Program-made: the position numbers and the translations under genes
Assembly: GCA_002762795.1 (NCBI GenBank)
Contig: PCYA01000009.1
Location: 69,059-122,707, forward strand
DNA from: Candidatus Woesearchaeota archaeon CG10_big_fil_rev_8_21_14_0_10_37_12
GTDB taxonomy: Archaea > Nanobdellota > Nanobdellia > Woesearchaeales > ARS49
Direction of reading: 5' to 3'
Length of the DNA stretch: 53,649 nt
The notes under the pieces: generated by a model
Told to the model about the DNA's origin: nothing
Database searches by the model: none
The model's input: the letters and a program-made list of their open reading frames with translations, nothing else
Shown: piece by piece, positions 7,913 through 16,856 of the stretch
Position numbering within the stretch: the first letter of the stretch is position 1
Layout of the letters: every line of letters begins with the position of its first letter

Positions 7913-9643
7913 TTACTTTCTTTTCTTACTAAATTTCTTTTTTCTTTGCATTTGAATAAGAAAACCAGTGATTAGTAGAAGCAGTATGATTGTCAACGTA
8001 GTAATAGCAGGAACTTTTGATATTTCTTCTATTTGCTTTTCTTTTTCATCAAAATAAATATCTAAATTGGCAAGGTCCAAAGCGTATTCTGCAAACAACA
8101 AAGAAGTAATATCATCAAAACCCTGCAATGATTTTGCATACTCATAATAACTATATGCAATAATTGGAAACACACCTTTACTTTGCGCCTTCATCAAACC
8201 ACGGCGAGCTAGCTCTAAACGTAAATCGATCAAATCAGATAATCTGCTCTTTTTTACACCAACAAGATTCAAATACAATTCTGCGCGTGATTTTTCTTTT
8301 GAACTACCATACAAGCAAGTTATGTATTCTTTATTTTTTATTTGATTATGAATTCTTTCAAACTCTTCAAGACTATCAGTTAATGCTTCAGGAATGCTTG
8401 TTTTAACATAATTGTACCTTTCCTCTGCTTCAGACAACTTTGCAATACAACTATCCTGCAATTTTTGCTCTGTAATGATTAGATTTCCTGTTTTGTTCTC
8501 AAAAAAGCGTTCCCAAGTAATTGCTGAAAATAAACGCTCTTCAACATAACCGAGCGTGTTACCAACACGTTCATTTGTTTCATTTTCAACATTTTTAATT
8601 AATTCAATCATGCGCAGCGTTTCATCTATACGTTCACTCACAGCCATAAATGTCTGCAAGTTAGTCATTGTAGATATATCTCTATTCTTCAACTCAGTTT
8701 TGACTGCATTTGCGTTTTCTTCCACTGTTTTTGCACGCGCTTTTAACTCTTCAAAAGAAAAACTGTTTATTTTGTACCATTCCTGTTTGTAAATCGTGTT
8801 TGCGCGAAAACAAAAAGAAGCAGCAGAATAAAAAGAACCGTTTTTCAAATTCTCCTCCGCCTTCACAGTTATGTTTTGCAAATCAGTATCGTTAATTTTA
8901 CCAGTTTCTTTTAGTAAATCAGCTGTACGATCACACAAATCATAGGCAACATCGCGCATGATTTTTGTATATTCATCATTAATTATCAAATTGCCATTCG
9001 TATTGTTCTGCTCATAACCATACAACTCTTTTAAGATATCAAATATTGTTGCAGCTTCAATAACAGTTACGTTAACTTCTTTTCCAACATCCATTAAATT
9101 AACTGTTTGATTTGTTTCATTGTCTTCAAACTCGCTTGCACCAGGAGGCAAAAATATTTTTGTCAGATTGTTTTTTTGTGCAGCTTCGAGTTTTATATCT
9201 AAGCCACCAACAGGACCAACAGCTCCTCCGCTGTTAATTGTTCCAGTCATTGCAACATTTGCCGGAACCTCTTTATTTAACAACAACGCTCCAACCAATA
9301 TAGCTGCAGAGCTTCCTGCACTAGGCCCACCAACAATGCCAGGAGCAGCATTAATGCTGAACAAAAAATCATAACCAGAACAATCAATTTCTAACTCTTT
9401 ACATGTAATTTGCTGTGCAAGCCGCAAAGAAGCCTGCGTAGATAACTTAGTCATAGGAAATGTTTCAAGAAAAACTCTTTCTTTACCAGGAAGTATTTCA
9501 AGCTCTAACGATGCAACCCCTGCAGAACGCTCACCATTTTTATCAATTAGCGCAAGCAAAGTTATGCTTCCCTGCTTTGCTTCAATAGCTTGAACTAAAG
9601 GAACCAACAAGAGAATCAACAACAGAAAATGTGTTTTGTTCAT
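7913..9643 (-). CDS. Secreted, membrane-anchored Lon-like (S16) protease without ATPase
   Basis: 576 residues from ATG 9643; a TATA element centred near 9667 supports this leaderless start over an upstream TTG. An N-terminal signal peptide is followed by a Lon-type proteolytic domain (about 25-200). Catalytic Ser107 lies in GGPSAGS and catalytic Lys150 in GGLDIKLEAA. A long helical region (about 215-530, many Glu/Lys) leads to a C-terminal transmembrane segment and a basic tail. No AAA+ domain is present. The family is the archaeal extracytoplasmic S16-like group, which should act on the outer face of the membrane. An N-glycosylation-rich stretch (NKT, NQT, NVT, NNT) fits export. Confidence 0.85.
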   Translation of the reverse strand: MNKTHFLLLILLLVPLVQAIEAKQGSITLLALIDKNGERSAGVASLELEILPGKERVFLETFPMTKLSTQASLRLAQQITCKELEIDCSGYDFLFSINAAPGIVGGPSAGSSAAILVGALLLNKEVPANVAMTGTINSGGAVGPVGGLDIKLEAAQKNNLTKIFLPPGASEFEDNETNQTVNLMDVGKEVNVTVIEAATIFDILKELYGYEQNNTNGNLIINDEYTKIMRDVAYDLCDRTADLLKETGKINDTDLQNITVKAEENLKNGSFYSAASFCFRANTIYKQEWYKINSFSFEELKARAKTVEENANAVKTELKNRDISTMTNLQTFMAVSERIDETLRMIELIKNVENETNERVGNTLGYVEERLFSAITWERFFENKTGNLIITEQKLQDSCIAKLSEAEERYNYVKTSIPEALTDSLEEFERIHNQIKNKEYITCLYGSSKEKSRAELYLNLVGVKKSRLSDLIDLRLELARRGLMKAQSKGVFPIIAYSYYEYAKSLQGFDDITSLLFAEYALDLANLDIYFDEKEKQIEEISKVPAITTLTIILLLLITGFLIQMQRKKKFSKKRK

Positions 9644-9697
9644 ACTTTTTGACAAATCTATCCCTTTAAGAAATTTTTGATCTTATAATCTCTATGT

Positions 9698-11887
9698 TTA
9701 CTTTTTAATCTCTTCTTTCTGAGGCAATTTCTTAATGTTTCTACATTTTGGAAACTTGTTACAAGCCAAAAAACCGCCATAAATACTCTTTCTAAGAACA
9801 AGATTGCCTTCTTTGCATTTCTCACATTTTTCTTCTTTCACGTCAGGAATATTTTTAGATGGGCAATCAACATTGATGCAAATCTCTTGAGGTCTTTTTG
9901 CTTTCTTAATTACTTTTACAACAGGATGCTTGCAAGTTTCACAAATACTTGGAGTAACTTCTATTAACCCATTAGCAGGAAGCTTAAATGTTGTTTTACA
10001 TTCAGGATACTTATCGCACGCAATAAACCTTCCAAACTTACCTTTTCTTAAAATCAAACTGCCTTCTTTGCACGTTGGACACTCACCAACAGTTGTTAAA
10101 TCAGCACGAGTATTACTAAATGTTTTCTTTAATTCCTCTCCAACGTCTTTCTCTTTTGACTTAAACTCTTTTAGTAAATCAACAAGAATTTCTTTTGCCT
10201 TTGTTAATACCTTGTCCTGATTTGTTTTATTCTCTCTTATTTCTTCCATATCCTGCTCAAAATGACGTGTTAACTCTTCATCCAAAATCTTTGGCGCAAA
10301 TTTTTCAAGAGTATTAACTGTTTCTATGCCAAGCTCAGTCACAACAATAGATTCTCCTTTTACATAATTTCTTTTTCTTAATGTTTCGACAACTTCTGCA
10401 CGTGTGGCTTTTGTGCCAAGACCATGCTTTTCAAGTTCTTTAATCAAACTAGCAGGAGTGTACCTTTTTGGAGGCTTTGTTTCATCTTCGTGTAAAACAA
10501 TTTTTTTAATTGTGAGCTCATCTTTTTCCTTCATCTCAGGAAGCTCTTCTTCCTCAAGCTTCACATATGGAGCATAAAATACATGCCAGTTCTTTTCAAC
10601 AGTTCTTGTGCCCTTTGCAATGAACAACTCATTGTTTACATCTAATTTTGCAGTTACGGTTTCACGAACAGCAGGATCTGAAAATGTTGCCAAAAAACGC
10701 TTTACAATAAGATCATACACTTTTTCCTGGCGCTTTTCAAGACTTTTTGGCATAATACCAGTAGGATAAATTGCTGGGTGCGCAGGATCAGTCTTTTTCC
10801 CATTATTTGGCTTTAACTCTTTTTTCTTCAACAACTCATTTACAAGAGTTTTAAAATCCACATTCTTTGCTAATGCAGCAAAAATTTTCTTGAAACCAAT
10901 ACTTTCAGGAAGTTCCTGTGAACTTGTTCTCGGATAAGAAATCCAACCATTTGAATACAATTCCTGTGCAAGCTCTAACGTTATTTTAGGATTAATACCA
11001 AAACAACGATATGCTTCTGTTTGCAAAGTTGTCAGATCAAAAGGAACAGGCGGTTGCTGCTTAACTTGCTTTTTTGAAACTTCTTTAACTAAAACTTTTT
11101 TTTCATCCTTTATTTTATTGTATATTTCATCTGCTTTTTTCTTATCCCAAAACTTATCAGCCTCATGCCAAGCAACCACTTTTTCTTTCTTAACAAGAGC
11201 ATTAAGCTCAATCATCCAATAAGGATCAGGCTTAAATTTCTGAATTTCACGTTCTCTATCAACTACAACTTTTAGCGCAGGACCCTGCACTCTACCAATA
11301 CTCAAAATTTTAAACATTCCTGCAGTTTTAATAGCACTAGTTAACGCTCTTGATAAATTAATACCGTAAAAGAAATCAAGAAAATGCCTTGTTTCGCCAG
11401 CTTGAGCCTGTCCCCAATCAAGATGCGATTGTGCTTTTTCATAAGACTCTATAAGCTCATCTTTTGTTAACGTTGAAAATTTCATGCGCTTCGCATCTTT
11501 CTTTTTGCAGGCATACCTTACAACATTCAAGCCAATAACTTCACCTTCAACATCGTAATCTGTTGCAATGGTAATGCTGTCTGCTTCTTTTGAAAGCTTT
11601 TTCAACGCATCAAGATATTTTTTAGAAAATGCAGACGACTTAGAAACCTCATAATTTGGTTTCCACTCAATATCAAAAACAGGATACTTGAACCCTTTAG
11701 ACTTTTCTTTTTCAGCAAGACCAAACAAATGACCAACAGCACAACCAACAACAATGTCTTTTTTATTGTGTGTTAACTCATAATAAGGAACGCCCTTAAT
11801 ATCTTTTTTTACCGGCTTGCTGTCTGACAACGCCTCTGCAACACGCTTGCTCGCATTTGGCTTCTCTGTAATCACTAACTCGTACAT
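9698..11887 (-). CDS. topA: DNA topoisomerase I (type IA)
   Basis: 729 residues from ATG 11887. A TATA box TTTATAAA about 26 nt upstream supports this start, and residues encoded further upstream are not family-like. The Toprim domain opens with ELVITEKPNASKRVAEAL and has its acidic motif in TIATDYDVEGEVIG. The catalytic Tyr is in GWISYPRTSSQ. The C-terminus has three zinc-ribbon units: CPTC...CDKYPEC, CETC...CINVDC and CEKC...CNKFPKC. The enzyme relaxes negative supercoils by single-strand passage. Length and ribbon number are normal for archaeal TopA. Confidence 0.95.
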   Translation of the reverse strand: MYELVITEKPNASKRVAEALSDSKPVKKDIKGVPYYELTHNKKDIVVGCAVGHLFGLAEKEKSKGFKYPVFDIEWKPNYEVSKSSAFSKKYLDALKKLSKEADSITIATDYDVEGEVIGLNVVRYACKKKDAKRMKFSTLTKDELIESYEKAQSHLDWGQAQAGETRHFLDFFYGINLSRALTSAIKTAGMFKILSIGRVQGPALKVVVDREREIQKFKPDPYWMIELNALVKKEKVVAWHEADKFWDKKKADEIYNKIKDEKKVLVKEVSKKQVKQQPPVPFDLTTLQTEAYRCFGINPKITLELAQELYSNGWISYPRTSSQELPESIGFKKIFAALAKNVDFKTLVNELLKKKELKPNNGKKTDPAHPAIYPTGIMPKSLEKRQEKVYDLIVKRFLATFSDPAVRETVTAKLDVNNELFIAKGTRTVEKNWHVFYAPYVKLEEEELPEMKEKDELTIKKIVLHEDETKPPKRYTPASLIKELEKHGLGTKATRAEVVETLRKRNYVKGESIVVTELGIETVNTLEKFAPKILDEELTRHFEQDMEEIRENKTNQDKVLTKAKEILVDLLKEFKSKEKDVGEELKKTFSNTRADLTTVGECPTCKEGSLILRKGKFGRFIACDKYPECKTTFKLPANGLIEVTPSICETCKHPVVKVIKKAKRPQEICINVDCPSKNIPDVKEEKCEKCKEGNLVLRKSIYGGFLACNKFPKCRNIKKLPQKEEIKK

Positions 11888-11979
11888 ACCTTTGGTTTTT
11901 AAAGGAACATTTATAAAACTTTGGGTGATTAAATATGATGTGACTCCATAAGAGCTACTATCTGAAATACAAGTTCTCA

Positions 11980-12119
11980 TTTAAAAACGGACAAAGAGTA
12001 TTTACATGTCGGAATGCCACTCGTGTTTCTTCACAAGTGGTTTACTGGAACGAGTGGCACAACAAAAATCAAGGATTTTTGTGTGCAAGAAAATTCAAAG
12101 AATTTTCTTTGCATTCCGA
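11980..12119 (+). other. Promoter plus multi-hairpin element (first half of 12-kb island)
   Basis: A TATA box TTTAAAAA (11980-11987) predicts a start at about 12009, exactly where the structure begins. The outer pair TCGGAATGC (12009-12017) / GCATTCCGA (12111-12119) encloses TGCCACTCGT (12015-12024) / ACGAGTGGCA (12050-12059), ACAAAAATC/GATTTTTGT (12062-12082) and AAGAAAATTC/GAATTTTCTT (12087-12109). The arm CCACTCGTG can instead pair with CACAAGTGG (12032-12040), so alternative folds exist. No credible ORF is present. This may be a structured RNA or a mobile DNA element. Confidence 0.5.
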
Positions 12120-12125
12120 GCATGA

Positions 12126-12216
12126 TCAAGAACCACTGGACCATTTATCTTATGACTTTCTAAACAGTCATGCCACTGGTGTTGAGCACCACAGTGCGAT
12201 CACCAGTGGTTCTTGA
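12126..12216. repeat. Long inverted repeat with nested hairpins (second half of 12-kb island)
   Basis: Fourteen-base perfect arms TCAAGAACCACTGG (12126-12139) / CCAGTGGTTCTTGA (12203-12216) enclose ATGACT/AGTCAT (12152-12171) and a CACTGGTG/CACCACAGTG hairpin (12174-12196). The core TCAAGAACCAC ... GTGGTTCTTGAC recurs at 49464-49501, where it again follows a TCGGAA ... TTCCGAG hairpin. The right arm also supplies the last codons of the broken DUF84 gene. Confidence 0.6.
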
Positions 12217-12706
12217 CAAGCCCATGAATATAATATTCTGTTCTCTCCATCTTGCCTTTTGTTAAAAAACCTATTGTTCCGCCTTTTTGTTTGCTGTTTT
12301 ATTCTCCCAAATACTTATTTGTAACACTGCCAAGCTCTAAACCAGCTTCTATTTCCTTATACATAACTTCTAGAAGTTCAAACCAAGGAGCAGTACCAAA
12401 ACCAATCTTGCCAGAACTATTCATAATACACATAATCCCTGTAACAAACCACTTGCCATACAATTGAGTTATTCCGCCTTCAATACCAACAAAAAAATCA
12501 GCGTTTAAATTTTGCTTATCATTTATCATCTTTAATGCATCAACTCTATTTTTAGCACCTTCAAACGTTTCCTCATTTTTCGGCTGATCCGCAACAGAGG
12601 AAGGAACAGAAAAAGGAAGCACTTCAACATTCTCAAAAAACTTTTCAAACGCAACTTTTGTACAATTAATTTTTACTGGATTTTCTGAGCCAACAAGAAT
12701 TTTCAT
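12200..12706 (-). pseudogene. DUF84/YjjX-like inosine-xanthosine triphosphatase, interrupted by an in-frame TAA
   Basis: The first 135 codons encode a DUF84 NTPase: LVGSENPVKINCTKVAFEKFF at the N-terminus, ADQPKNEETFEGAKNRVDAL and FFVGIEGGI. These enzymes remove ITP/XTP from nucleotide pools. The frame meets TAA at 12299-12301. The same frame then continues with NSKQKGGTIGFLTKGKMER and TEYYIHGL, which is the family's C-terminal motif, to a TGA at 12200. With the stop read through, it is 169 residues, close to family length. The final residues VKNHW come from the adjacent inverted repeat, so the true C-terminus also looks replaced. It is a nonsense-mutated gene, a sequencing error, or a recoded stop; pseudogene is my first choice. 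Confidence 0.75.
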
Positions 12707-12811
12707 AGTTTAACACAACAAAACCAAGTATTAAAATTTTCCTCTACTCCAAATCGTATTTGGCAAATCTTATAAACTTAAACTCATCTAACACAGTAAT
12801 AAAGAGGGGAA

Positions 12812-14440
12812 ATGTCAGAAACAATACAAAGACTCAAAAAAGTAGTCCTGGTACTTTCTAAAAATGGACTAACCAGCCTGCTTTGCAAATACGGATTTGC
12901 ACACTACTTGCCATTCTTCAAACGAAAAGAAGTTGAAATACCAACAGACCTGCCAGAACGAATAAGAAAAAGCATGGAAGAACTTGGCGGCGGATACATA
13001 AAACTTGGACAATTACTCAGCGTAAAACCAGAACTAGTACCCCACGAATACTGCCAAGAATTTTCAAAACTACAAGACCAAGTAAAACCAGAGTCAACTG
13101 AAAACATCATCAAAGTAATCGAACAAGAATTTAAAAAACCAGCCAAAGAAATATTTAAACAAATAAACATCAAACCAATAGGAAGCGCAAGCGTAGCACA
13201 AGTACACAAAGCAAGATTAAAAAACGGCAAACTTGTTGCAGTAAAAATACAACGATTAAACATAGAAAACGAGTTCAAATCAGACATAAAAATAATCAAG
13301 TTTATCGCACACAAATTACAAAAACACATTCATGAAAACATCAATCCTGTATTAATTGCAGAAGAATTTGAACAATACACAAAACAAGAATTAGACTTTA
13401 CAGTAGAAGCAAGCCACATAGATGAAATACACAAACAAAACAAACTAAAAGAAATTATTATTCCAAAAGTTTTCTGGGAGCAAACAACCAAAAAAATACT
13501 TACCATGCAATATCTCGATGGCAAACAAACATCAGAATTAGACGAAAAAGACAAAAAATATGTTGCAGAAACAATTATTACTGCAGCACTAGAACAACTA
13601 ATTCAAGGAAACGTACTTCACGCAGACCTGCACCCAGGAAACATATTGCTACTAAAAAACAAAAAAATAGGATTGATTGATTTTGGACAAACAGGACATT
13701 TCACACCAAAAACACGAACACTTGCAGTACAACTCTACCTTGCAATAATAGAAAGAAACACCACTAAAATAGCTGAAACAATTTTACAATACGCAAATCC
13801 ATCAAGCAACACAAACATTAACCAATTCAAAGAACAAATAGAAAACACATTTATTGACTGGATCGACACAACACCAAAAAAACAAAGCATCATGCAACTC
13901 GCATACCAACTCTTCGTTATCGCAACACAAAACCAAATACGCCTACCAAGCGGAACAATCCTTATTGGAAAAGGACTCATGACTGCAGAAGCAACAGCAA
14001 AACAACTCTATCCTGCATTTGATATAATCAAATTTTCACAACCACGAATCAGCAAACTTCTCAAAGAAGAAAAAACACCCCAAAAAATAATCAACAGATT
14101 CAAAGAAAGAAGCACCTTATTAGCAACAGCACTAACAGAACTACCAACAAAAGCACTCGATACTCTGGATAAACTAAACCGAGAAGGAGTCATGTTAAAT
14201 CTGACTGACGATAAATTCAGACACCTTGGAAAAGACATTAACTTCTCAAGCAACAGACTAAGCTACGCGTTAATTTCATCATCACTCATTTTAGCAGCAG
14301 CATTAATGATTGATATAGGACCAACAATAGGAACATATAGCATGATTAGCACAGTCAGTCTAGGATTCGCAAGCCTTTTCGCATTAGCATTACTTATGTC
14401 AATACACAAAGAACACCATCCTGTGCATGATAAACATTAG
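12812..14440 (+). CDS. ABC1/UbiB/ADCK-family atypical kinase
   Basis: 542 residues. Family signatures: KLGQLLSVKPELVP and EYCQEFSKLQDQVKP near the N-terminus (KxGQ motif), SASVAQVHKARLKNGKLVAVK (Ala-rich loop plus the invariant Lys), HADLHPGNILL (catalytic loop) and GLIDFGQTG (metal-binding DFG). Two hydrophobic segments near the C-terminus (about 485-530) should anchor it in the membrane. UbiB proteins support isoprenoid quinone or lipid metabolism through an unusual ATPase activity. The adjacent phasin-like gene at 14512 matches the arrangement of UbiB-like genes in some bacteria. Confidence 0.92.
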   Translation: MSETIQRLKKVVLVLSKNGLTSLLCKYGFAHYLPFFKRKEVEIPTDLPERIRKSMEELGGGYIKLGQLLSVKPELVPHEYCQEFSKLQDQVKPESTENIIKVIEQEFKKPAKEIFKQINIKPIGSASVAQVHKARLKNGKLVAVKIQRLNIENEFKSDIKIIKFIAHKLQKHIHENINPVLIAEEFEQYTKQELDFTVEASHIDEIHKQNKLKEIIIPKVFWEQTTKKILTMQYLDGKQTSELDEKDKKYVAETIITAALEQLIQGNVLHADLHPGNILLLKNKKIGLIDFGQTGHFTPKTRTLAVQLYLAIIERNTTKIAETILQYANPSSNTNINQFKEQIENTFIDWIDTTPKKQSIMQLAYQLFVIATQNQIRLPSGTILIGKGLMTAEATAKQLYPAFDIIKFSQPRISKLLKEEKTPQKIINRFKERSTLLATALTELPTKALDTLDKLNREGVMLNLTDDKFRHLGKDINFSSNRLSYALISSSLILAAALMIDIGPTIGTYSMISTVSLGFASLFALALLMSIHKEHHPVHDKH

Positions 14441-14511
14441 CAAGTAAGCAGTTTATAGTAAGTAGAGTGCACGAAGTAAAGTTTAAATACTCCAAAAATC
14501 ATTACAGTATT

Positions 14512-14856
14512 ATGGCAAAAAAGAGAAGTACAAAAATAATTCTAGAAAAACAACTCAAAGAACTTGCAAGTTTAGGATTTATCAAAAATGAAGAAGCACG
14601 AAAACTAGCACGTGCACTAATTACTGAAGTCAAACAAGAACAACAAAAAATGACTACCTATGCAAAAAAAGAATTTACCCAAGAACTAAAAAAAGCAAAA
14701 CAAGCAGCAAAACCCTACATTAAACGAGCAATCAAACACGTTGAAAAACGCATTGATGAAAAACTTACAGACATGAAAACAAACAAGAAGCAAAAAACAA
14801 GCAGACGAACAAAGAAAACTTCAAAGCGACGTACAAGTAAAACGAAAAAAAGATAA
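14512..14856 (+). CDS. Phasin-like coiled-coil protein with basic tail
   Basis: 114 residues from ATG 14512. The start is supported by TATA TTTAAATA near 14482 (leaderless), so the longer upstream frame is not used. The first ~85 residues form one amphipathic helix region (KQLKELASLGFIKNEEARKLARAL), resembling phasin or granule-associated helices. The last ~30 residues are almost all Lys, Arg, Thr and Ser (SRRTKKTSKRRTSKTKKR), like a histone H1 tail. In bacteria, phasin-like genes are found beside ABC1/UbiB kinases, and here it follows one. A role in membrane or nucleoid association is possible but unproven. Confidence 0.6.
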   Translation: MAKKRSTKIILEKQLKELASLGFIKNEEARKLARALITEVKQEQQKMTTYAKKEFTQELKKAKQAAKPYIKRAIKHVEKRIDEKLTDMKTNKKQKTSRRTKKTSKRRTSKTKKR

Positions 14857-15510
14857 TTAATACTTTCTTACTAGCTTAATAAAATTTTCAATTATTTTAA
14901 GATGATCCTTGTAATCAGACTTGGTTCCTTTTAACAATTCTTCAACAGGTCTGTTATCTCTCTTCGCAGTATATTCAGCAACAGATGGACTTACTTCAGG
15001 ATGAAATTGCACACAATAAAAATTTTTGAACTGAAAACCCTGAATGCCAGCACTATTCCTTGCAATAATTGCCGCACCAATTGGAACCTGCACAACACTA
15101 TCTGAATGCCACTGAAAAACCTTGCTCAATAAAGTCATATCACTGAATAAAGGACAAGAAACATCCAATTCAACTGTTTCAAAACCAACTTCAAACGAGC
15201 ACGCTCGCTGCGCTCTTCCCCCAAAACATTCAGCAACTAACTGCATGCCAAGACAAACAGCCAAACAAGGCTTTTCTGACAATTTTATTTCTGAAATTGT
15301 TTTTCGCACATTAGCCATCCAATCATCAGTACTATCAAAACTCGCATGCGAACCAGTTATCACAAAACTAGCATACTTACTGACATCGACTGTTTCACCT
15401 TTACAATAATCTATCAACTCTGAATTTGGAATTAAATTTCTCAGAATGCGACCTCCGCCTGTTATCTCAGAATCATCAAGATCACAATTAACGATTGCTA
15501 TTCTCTCCAT
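14857..15510 (-). CDS. Class I glutamine amidotransferase-like protein
   Basis: 217 residues from ATG 15510, overlapping the 3' end of the GCS2 gene by 23 bases. The triad is visible: Cys in CLAVCLGMQLVAE (nucleophile elbow), and His plus Glu in YCVQFHPEVSP. The GSHASFDSTDDW segment and FQWHSDSVV also fit the class I family that includes GMP synthase glutaminase and gamma-glutamyl hydrolases. No synthetase domain is attached. Tight coupling to a gamma-glutamyl ligase suggests that it hydrolyses or transfers a gamma-glutamyl amide in the same pathway (inference). Confidence 0.82.
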   Translation of the reverse strand: MERIAIVNCDLDDSEITGGGRILRNLIPNSELIDYCKGETVDVSKYASFVITGSHASFDSTDDWMANVRKTISEIKLSEKPCLAVCLGMQLVAECFGGRAQRACSFEVGFETVELDVSCPLFSDMTLLSKVFQWHSDSVVQVPIGAAIIARNSAGIQGFQFKNFYCVQFHPEVSPSVAEYTAKRDNRPVEELLKGTKSDYKDHLKIIENFIKLVRKY

Positions 15511-16726
15511 TTCGTAACCTCGCAACAAGATAGGCTCTTACATCATCAATTGAACTTTGTTCATTAAACCTTTCACGTAAAAGATCTGCATCAGTACCAT
15601 CACTCAAAATAGTAGTTAACATTCTGCCTAATTGCTCACTTTCTGCAATAAATCCTCGATATTGTAATCCGCTTTGAGCGACTCTTCCCAGACGAACAAG
15701 ATGCAATCTTACAGGATTATTGTTATATATTGCATCAAGACCTTGTTTTGCAACAGGAACTAACTGATCGTATGTGCCATCTCCATCAACACCATCAATA
15801 CAATCAAAACCATCACGCTCTCCAGCATACGCAAGACCAAAAACAAAATTATTCATAGCTATCATGCGCTCAATTGTCGCAGGCATATCGGGACTTCGTA
15901 TTTCCACAGAAAGCAAACTCCTGTCTGATCTGTGACCAGGACGCAACCTTGTAGGCCAATACATCTGGCTATCATTAAATCTTTTAAATGGAAAATATGC
16001 ACCATCAGGACGGCCTCGTCTTAACTCTTCCCAATTCGCGTCAAGAAGGTTTTGATCTAAGAGCGCAAGCACATCATCAGAAACTCCTTGCACAATACTC
16101 CAATAATGTTCGACTGTTTCCAAATGAGGCTGTGTACGCATCGCTTCAGGAAAACGCGAAAGTAATTGCTGGTATTGCATTGGACGCCTACTATGTCCAA
16201 CTGTTCGCACATTACCATTTTCTCTTACAAACGGAGAAGAAGCAGACATCGCCAGCAAAACAGGATGAACCCTTCGTGTTGCATTAAAAAAAGCAATTGC
16301 AGCAAGTTCATCATCAAAACCAACAATGACTTGCTGACTCATAATTGATTTAAAACCATTCGCACAAGTTTGTGATAAAGAAGTCGTGCGTGCCCAGCTT
16401 GTCTCAGTATTTGCAGTATTTTCTAACAAAGATGCACCACCATAAATAACACCACCAGTACTTTCTACTGTTTCACGCAACCTTGTAACTAAAGCAGACA
16501 TTCCGCTATTCAATGCACGAACATCTGTTGCAAGATAACCATCAGATGTTCTTCCATTCAATTCAACAAGCTGATCTTTATTCACTTCGTGTTCAACAAC
16601 TGTGCCTGCGTGATCTGGAAGGCCAAGCAAACCTGCTCTGGCAATTATATCTGATGCATTTGCACCATGTAATCCGAACTCTAACTCTGAACCACACTCT
16701 GTATTACTGCCTGTTGCTGTTCTCAT
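15488..16726 (-). CDS. Glutamate-cysteine ligase-like (GCS2 family) carboxylate-amine ligase
   Basis: 412 residues from ATG 16726, with ribosome-binding site GGTGAGTGA. GCS2 family features: SELEFGLHG near the N-terminus (metal-binding Glu), IMSQQVIVGFDDELAAIAFFN, a PVLLAMSASSPF core, and SLLSVEIRSPDM late in the chain. The family makes gamma-glutamyl peptides (gamma-Glu-Cys) or other gamma-glutamyl amides. Arg and Val content and by-eye G+C appear higher than in most neighbours, which could mean transfer. The following GATase overlaps it, so both should be made together. The acceptor amine is unknown; no glutathione synthetase lies in the window. Confidence 0.82.
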   Translation of the reverse strand: MRTATGSNTECGSELEFGLHGANASDIIARAGLLGLPDHAGTVVEHEVNKDQLVELNGRTSDGYLATDVRALNSGMSALVTRLRETVESTGGVIYGGASLLENTANTETSWARTTSLSQTCANGFKSIMSQQVIVGFDDELAAIAFFNATRRVHPVLLAMSASSPFVRENGNVRTVGHSRRPMQYQQLLSRFPEAMRTQPHLETVEHYWSIVQGVSDDVLALLDQNLLDANWEELRRGRPDGAYFPFKRFNDSQMYWPTRLRPGHRSDRSLLSVEIRSPDMPATIERMIAMNNFVFGLAYAGERDGFDCIDGVDGDGTYDQLVPVAKQGLDAIYNNNPVRLHLVRLGRVAQSGLQYRGFIAESEQLGRMLTTILSDGTDADLLRERFNEQSSIDDVRAYLVARLRNGENSNR

Positions 16727-16773
16727 CTTCACTCACCAAAACCAAAGCAAAAGAAGTATTATATTAACTTTTG

Positions 16774-16787
16774 GTTATTTAAATAAC
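16774..16787. promoter_or_regulatory. Perfect palindromic TATA-like site between GCS2 and MoxR genes
   Basis: GTTATTTAAATAAC is a 14-base perfect palindrome in the divergent intergenic region. Its core TTTAAATA reads the same on both strands, so it could serve as a bidirectional TATA box or as an operator. The MoxR gene also has TTTTAAA near 16825. Confidence 0.35.
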
Positions 16788-16856
16788 ATTTCATCATTGA
16801 TTTGTTACTTTTATTGCGTTAACCTTTTAAACTATGCAGAATTGTCCAAATTACCC

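Noticed and set aside
11888-11980. Upstream start for topoisomerase I (31 more residues)
   Set aside because: The TATA box lies inside that segment, and the extra residues do not resemble the family; MYELVITEKPN is the normal beginning.
12299-12301. Pyrrolysine or selenocysteine recoding of the DUF84 stop
   Set aside because: The codon is TAA, not TAG or TGA, and other genes of the window use TAA as a normal stop.
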